Below are positions 56,136 through 64,000 of a DNA stretch of 64,000 bases, piece by piece; position 1 is the first letter of the stretch, and each line of letters starts with the position of its first letter. The position numbers and the translations under genes were made by a program. The DNA is from Chaenocephalus aceratus (lineage: Eukaryota; Chordata; Actinopteri; Perciformes; Channichthyidae): NCBI GenBank assembly GCA_023974075.1, contig JAMFTG010000627.1, positions 1 through 64,000 of the forward strand, given 5' to 3'. The notes beneath the pieces were generated by a model. That model made no database searches. It was not told the DNA's origin and saw only the letters and a list, made by a program, of their open reading frames with translations.

Positions 56136-57763
56136 CTCATAATCAGTACTCAAGTTGTAAAGAAAAATCAGGGGGGATGGTGGATTTGATCATTTGTGCT
56201 GATAAGTGATAACCCGCAGAGGGTGGGAGACCAACCAGCATAAAGGTAATTATTATACTCCTAAAACAACATGCATGTTATGGATGTTCAGATACTCCTT
56301 TCATTGCTCTTGACCAAGGCACCTCAGAATTAGAGTCGGTCCCCGGGCTGCCATGGCACCACTAACATTTAGGGTCAAATGCAGAGCATTTAGTGCAAAA
56401 TCTTTTTTTCACTTTAATTTAAAGGGGGGGGAGGGGATACAAACATGTTATAATGGAAGTCTATGGTACAAATCTTGTAGGTTAACAGTCCCTCATTTAT
56501 TATTCAGATGGACCAACTGATTATACTAATAATAAAGTCAAAATAGTTTTTAGAATATTGAATTAGTGTATTTTTTCAAAAAAGCAGTTACTGGTATATG
56601 ATCAAAACTGGTATCTAAAGGGTTACATTTGTATCGTAATTAATTAAATCATTATGTAAATTCTTCATGAAAAATTTGAGGAACACAATTAGAAAAATAT
56701 TGATCCGTCATCATTTTATTGCAGTTCAAATACAAATATTTTATGTTAACATTCCCAATGTTACTTTTTTTAACAGGGCATTAAGTGCAAATTGAAATGG
56801 TTTACAAAATATGAAAATATATTAAAAGATTATACAGATAATACAAAATAGGACCAATGTTGTCAATGGCTGCCTACTCCACTCTCCCCCATCTCATAGA
56901 AGTTTCCAAAGATTTCCTAATCATGTTTTTTGGTCTCAATTTGTCTGGCTCTTGCTTTCGGATTGTTAGCTAAGCAATGGCTTTGAAGCCAAGTCTTGAC
57001 ATACCTCTGGTCTGAACTTGTTCAGTGGAGGGCCAACACACTTGATGAAAAGCAAGGCTGACATGCTTGTTACCTCTAGGGAGCTTCTAGTTGTGGTTAA
57101 AATGTTCCTCTGACTAAACCCACGTTCACACTCAGCTGTGGAGATGACCAGAGTGTTCACTGCTTGAAGGAGGGGCTTCAGCTCTTCTGGTGCTGGTGGT
57201 ATCATTTCATCAACCGTTTTGAGTCTTACCAGCTAGCTAACACGAGAGAAAAACGTATAACTCCAAACTAAGTTGTTATTGCTGCTTATGTCCATAGATT
57301 CCACCTTTGGTGACTAAAGTAATGAGTAATGACTAAGATTACTGACTCTTGACTTACTTGAAATGTTATTTTTAGTATTTTTAAATATGAAGTCCCTCAG
57401 ATCGCGTTGTCCTCCTGGTTGCTTGGCCATTGTGATGACCGTTACCTGCGCTTCTGGCATCCATCAAACAGGCGCATCACGGCGCTCTGGCGCCCTCTAG
57501 GGCACTCGCATAGTATAGCGTCAATGACTTGGTAAAAATGTCATTGCGTGTGTGCGTGCTCCCTCGCCCACAGTATTTTACTCAAAATGCGCAAAATTAA
57601 TGTTGAAATAGCAGTAATACCAGTGCCACGTCTATTGATACAATTACATAAACGATGGAAAGGGGGAATGGCAGTTTTAGAAGGGGGATGATTTTGACCG
57701 TTTTTATTTCAGGGGGGATGCCATCCCCCCTCATCCCCCCTCAACTCGAGTACTGCTCATAAT
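56136..57763 (-). mobile_element. hAT-type DNA transposon with 8-bp TSD and transposase C-terminus
   Basis: The element 56144-57755 (1612 bp) has exact flanks CTCATAAT at 56136-56143 and 57756-57763. Ends are CAGTACTCAAGTTG and the inverted CAACTCGAGTACTG. Both ends also carry a 'GGGGGGATG' type motif just inside. The minus strand encodes the hAT dimerisation domain at 57205-56966. It is internally deleted. Confidence 0.9.
56966..57205 (-). pseudogene. hAT transposase C-terminal dimerisation domain
   Basis: The frame contains 'TAECERGFSQRNILTTTRSS' followed by 'MSALLFIKCVGPPL', the conserved C-terminal hATC region through which hAT transposases dimerise. It is close to the domesticated-like KIAA1586-type fish proteins. 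Upstream BED zinc finger and catalytic domain are missing from the element. The ATG at 57205 is incidental. Confidence 0.85.
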
Positions 57764-58608
57764 GCTACTTCCTGACTTAACATTCCGTGTAATCAGAGGG
57801 ACAAGGTGGCATCTTGATCGTTTCTGCACTAGTTTCAACACTAGTCTCCGCCTTTTGTCTTTAACTCCCATCATTCCGAAGACCCATTTCTTCCTTCTCC
57901 AGGTATGTCCAAAGCGTCCACGTGCATACTAACAAGAAATAAATCATAACATCATCTTAGTTAACAACAAAATGCACACAAATTACAGTAAACATTGCTG
58001 CACATCATGTTTCAAAATGCCATAGTTGTGTTATTTGTAATATACACACATCTTATTGTGAGGTTGATTTGACATACACTACGCCACTCTTCAACACTAC
58101 TTTGACGTTAGCTTGTCTACATAATCGATTAAAGCAAATTAAAGTGTGAGGCGCGCCTCCCTGGGGGGTGCCAGAGAGCTTCAGGGGAGGCGCAGCGTGA
58201 GAAAAAAAGAACGAGAAAAAGACGAGTAAAGTGTCACTTGCACACTTTGGGCTGTCTGTGGAGACCGAGTCCCCCACCTCGCCAGAAAGGCTGTAAAAGT
58301 GCTCATTCCCTTCGCCTCCACCCAGGGGCAGACTGGCCATCTGTGTGTTCTGGAGAATCACAGAACGGCCGGCTCGGTTCGCTGACGGCCGGCACCACCC
58401 TCTATTTTTATGTTTTGAAACGGCATCATTTAAGTTGCGCTGACAGGCGACAGAGGTCCGGTCAGCGGGCCGTTTACAAGTAGCGAGGCCCCCCCCCCCC
58501 CGTTGACAGTTCACTAGCGTGCTCTACCAATTTCTGTGGGCTGGGCTGGGTGAGATTCCAGGGCTGATTGATTTTTAGTCCCAGTCCAACCCTGCCTCCA
58601 CCTACCTG
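57764..58608. other. intron with a degraded hAT-like repeat
   Basis: 58140-58200 is GC-rich ('gaggcgcgcctccctggggg', 'tgccagagagcttcagggg'), resembling the end of a vertebrate ZBED5-type hAT element, and lies upstream of a matching transposase remnant at 58609. A poly-C run is at 58490-58500. No terminal duplication could be defined. Confidence 0.5.
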
Positions 58609-58761
58609 TGTGAGTGCAGGTTTTCTGCATTGACTTTGATCAAAAGCAAGTACCGGTCAAGGCTGCAGCCAGAGGACAATCTGCGTTTATTCCTGTCTAC
58701 ATTGCATCCCCGCATCGCCCGCCTGTGCGCATCAAAGACGCAGACTCATTGTTCCCACTAA
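58609..58761 (+). pseudogene. ZBED5-like hAT transposase C-terminal remnant
   Basis: The + strand encodes a 50-residue piece with 'CRFSALTLIKSKYRSRLQPE' followed by 'NLRLFLSTLHPRIARLC' and a stop. This is the C-terminal hAT dimerisation region of the Charlie/ZBED5-type group, different from the one at 56966. No start or upstream domains remain. Confidence 0.75.
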
Positions 58762-59564
58762 AGTAGGGGTGAGTGTAAAAAGGAGGCGAAGTTGACGTTC
58801 AGTGTGTTGCCGGGAGCATGTTGAAAATGTTCAAAATAAAAAAATAAAAATGTAAAACATAAAGATAAAAAGGTTTACAAAAGGTATTGTTTAAAGTTTT
58901 AAGGAGGTGACGCTACTCAGCCAATCAAATTGGTGCAGTCAGTGAGTCAGCACGATAGATTCAAACGCACACAGAGACGAGACAAGAGGAGAGAAACAGC
59001 AGTGAATCATTTCAAATGGCGTGCTCAAAAAAGAGAAAGGTAGACAGCGAAAACAGAGCATTTAAATACATGTTCTCTTACTGGACCTCTTTGAAATGCA
59101 AATAGGATACCCCTGCATTATAGCAACAACAACAATTACACTTACAAGGCTCCCTTTTGGCAGTTATACATGTTAGTAACTCATAAACAAATGGTCATAA
59201 AGAGATGCCAAGAAACATCAAGGTGGAAGGGGGGAATCAACTCAGTGAACAACAGATACCAAGGATGCTGGCTGATAAAGCAGACAAAGTAAGCTAGGTA
59301 GCCAATATAAGGCTTAGTCATCTTGCCAAATAGTGAGCCTGTATTGATGTATGAAAACTATGTTACAACTGGTCCAACTTATCCTGGTTCTTAATGATTA
59401 AGTGTTTACAACCTAATTAATAAAGTCATTATAAACCCTTTATGAATCCTTTATAAGGGTAGTCATATTGTAAAGTGTCACCGAAAAGTGTATACACTAG
59501 AATTGTTCTTTAACTACAACAGCACAACAATATTACTCTCCATTGGTCTTCTCTGTTTGTTTAG
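58762..59564. other. intron without recognised features before exon
   Basis: About 800 bp of AT-rich intron. The last 30 bases are pyrimidine-rich ('ggtcttctctgtttgtttag') and form the acceptor. Confidence 0.6.
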
Positions 59565-63242
<3,678 letters not shown>

Positions 63243-63835
63243 TTAAAGGGCCCATGGCATGGCCATTTCTATCGATCATAATTCCATTGTTGAGGTATAC
63301 TAAAATAGATTTACACTGTGCAATTTTCCAAACTCACATTGGCTTCTCAAACAGCATCTCAGTGAAGTATGTGTATTCACCGGTATTCACTCTCTGTCCT
63401 AAACGGCTTGTTGGAGCTCCTGCCCCCCCCCCTCCCTGTGAGCCCAGTGTGCTCTGATTGGTCGGGACGTTGAGAGGCTCGTTGCTGCAATCTGCTGCGA
63501 GGAGCGGACAGGCTTCCGGGTCGGCGATACAGCGAGAACACGCGAAACTCATCCTCATCCTCATCCAAACACTCACAGCCGAAGTAAAAACAATAAGTGT
63601 GGCTTGATATTGAGTAAGAAAAAGGTTTATAACGCTGTGAGCATGGGTCTGCGGAGAGCATTTCTCCGTGATCCCAACGTAGTAGCCCGAAAAACGTTCA
63701 CCCATTTAAACAGTCGTGGTAGATACCTTGTTTGTTTTAAACATCATAAATACACAAACAACATTGAATACTTACAGGTTGTGTACCCGAATCTCCCGCT
63801 GGTCCAAACAAAGTAGGAATAGCATCGTTCTTCAG
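63243..63835 (+). mobile_element. TTAA-flanked MITE, copy 2 (may run off the window)
   Basis: Starts with TTAA at 63243-63246 followed by 'agggcccatggcatgg', and shares 63310-63540 with the copy at 51484. The right end is not recognised before 64000, so the extent is a guess. It contains a poly-C run at 63423-63433. Confidence 0.5.
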
Positions 63836-63837
63836 TG

Positions 63838-63909
<72 letters not shown>
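63838..63909 (+). repeat. (CA)n microsatellite
   Basis: About 70 bp of CA with a short CGCGCG interruption near 63878. Confidence 0.95.
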
Positions 63910-64000
63910 TTATCAGACGTTGATGTAGTAAATGTGGGCGAGAACCATTGAGTGATGGTATAGCTTTGCTACTGCAGTCGATAGGAAGTTTCTAATGTAT

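Overview
The window reads as vertebrate, almost certainly teleost fish, nuclear DNA. It holds four exons of one host gene on the + strand. They are short, are bounded by AG/GT splice sites, and encode the S4-to-S6 part of domain I of a voltage-gated calcium channel alpha1 subunit of the Cav2 class, closest to Cav2.2 (cacna1b). Exon positions are 5937-6028, 17986-18138, 32590-32777 and 59565-59668. Reading phase is kept across all three introns (about 12.0, 14.5 and 26.8 kb). Everything else is intron, and most of the recognisable intron sequence is transposable elements, many nested inside one another.

Layout. 1-3923: a long hairpin, a 73-bp orphan segment and an L2-type LINE split by an antisense LINE. 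5937: exon. 6911-11439: a hAT element (8-bp TSD) holding a Harbinger-like element (3-bp TSD), which holds a LINE with an intact 510-codon reverse-transcriptase frame. 14222-17527: a long antisense L2 LINE. 17986: exon. 18199-31885: a complete antisense endogenous retrovirus with paired LTRs, a 5-bp TSD, primer-binding site, polypurine tract, gag, pro, pol and env, itself hit by two hAT elements and one L2 fragment. 32590: exon. 33051-34108: another hAT with TSD. 35927-38740: an L2 copy split by a THAP-domain, TTAA-flanked (Kolobok-like) transposon. 39568-47379: a nearly full-length BEL/Pao LTR retrotransposon. 47702-50170: a LINE inserted inside a GA microsatellite. 51484-52100 and 63247-end: TTAA-flanked MITE copies. 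56144-57755: a hAT carrying the end of its transposase. 59565: exon.

How the parts relate. The host exons look intact; the elements are passengers in introns. Nesting gives relative ages: the retrovirus predates the L2 fragment in its 3' LTR and the hATs in its gag and leader, and the L2 at 36-38 kb predates the Kolobok-like element. The retroviral and long L2 genes run antisense to the channel gene; the BEL/Pao element and the intact 510-codon LINE run in the sense direction.

I see no bacterial-type operon, defence system, CRISPR array, rRNA or tRNA. The most unusual signals are the retrovirus (an MLV-like UAG readthrough context, a death-fold-like stretch in Gag, a leader ORF, a largely open env), the THAP/TTAA transposon, and a 73-bp identical orphan segment found twice. 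All family names come from motif recognition by eye; no database search was run.
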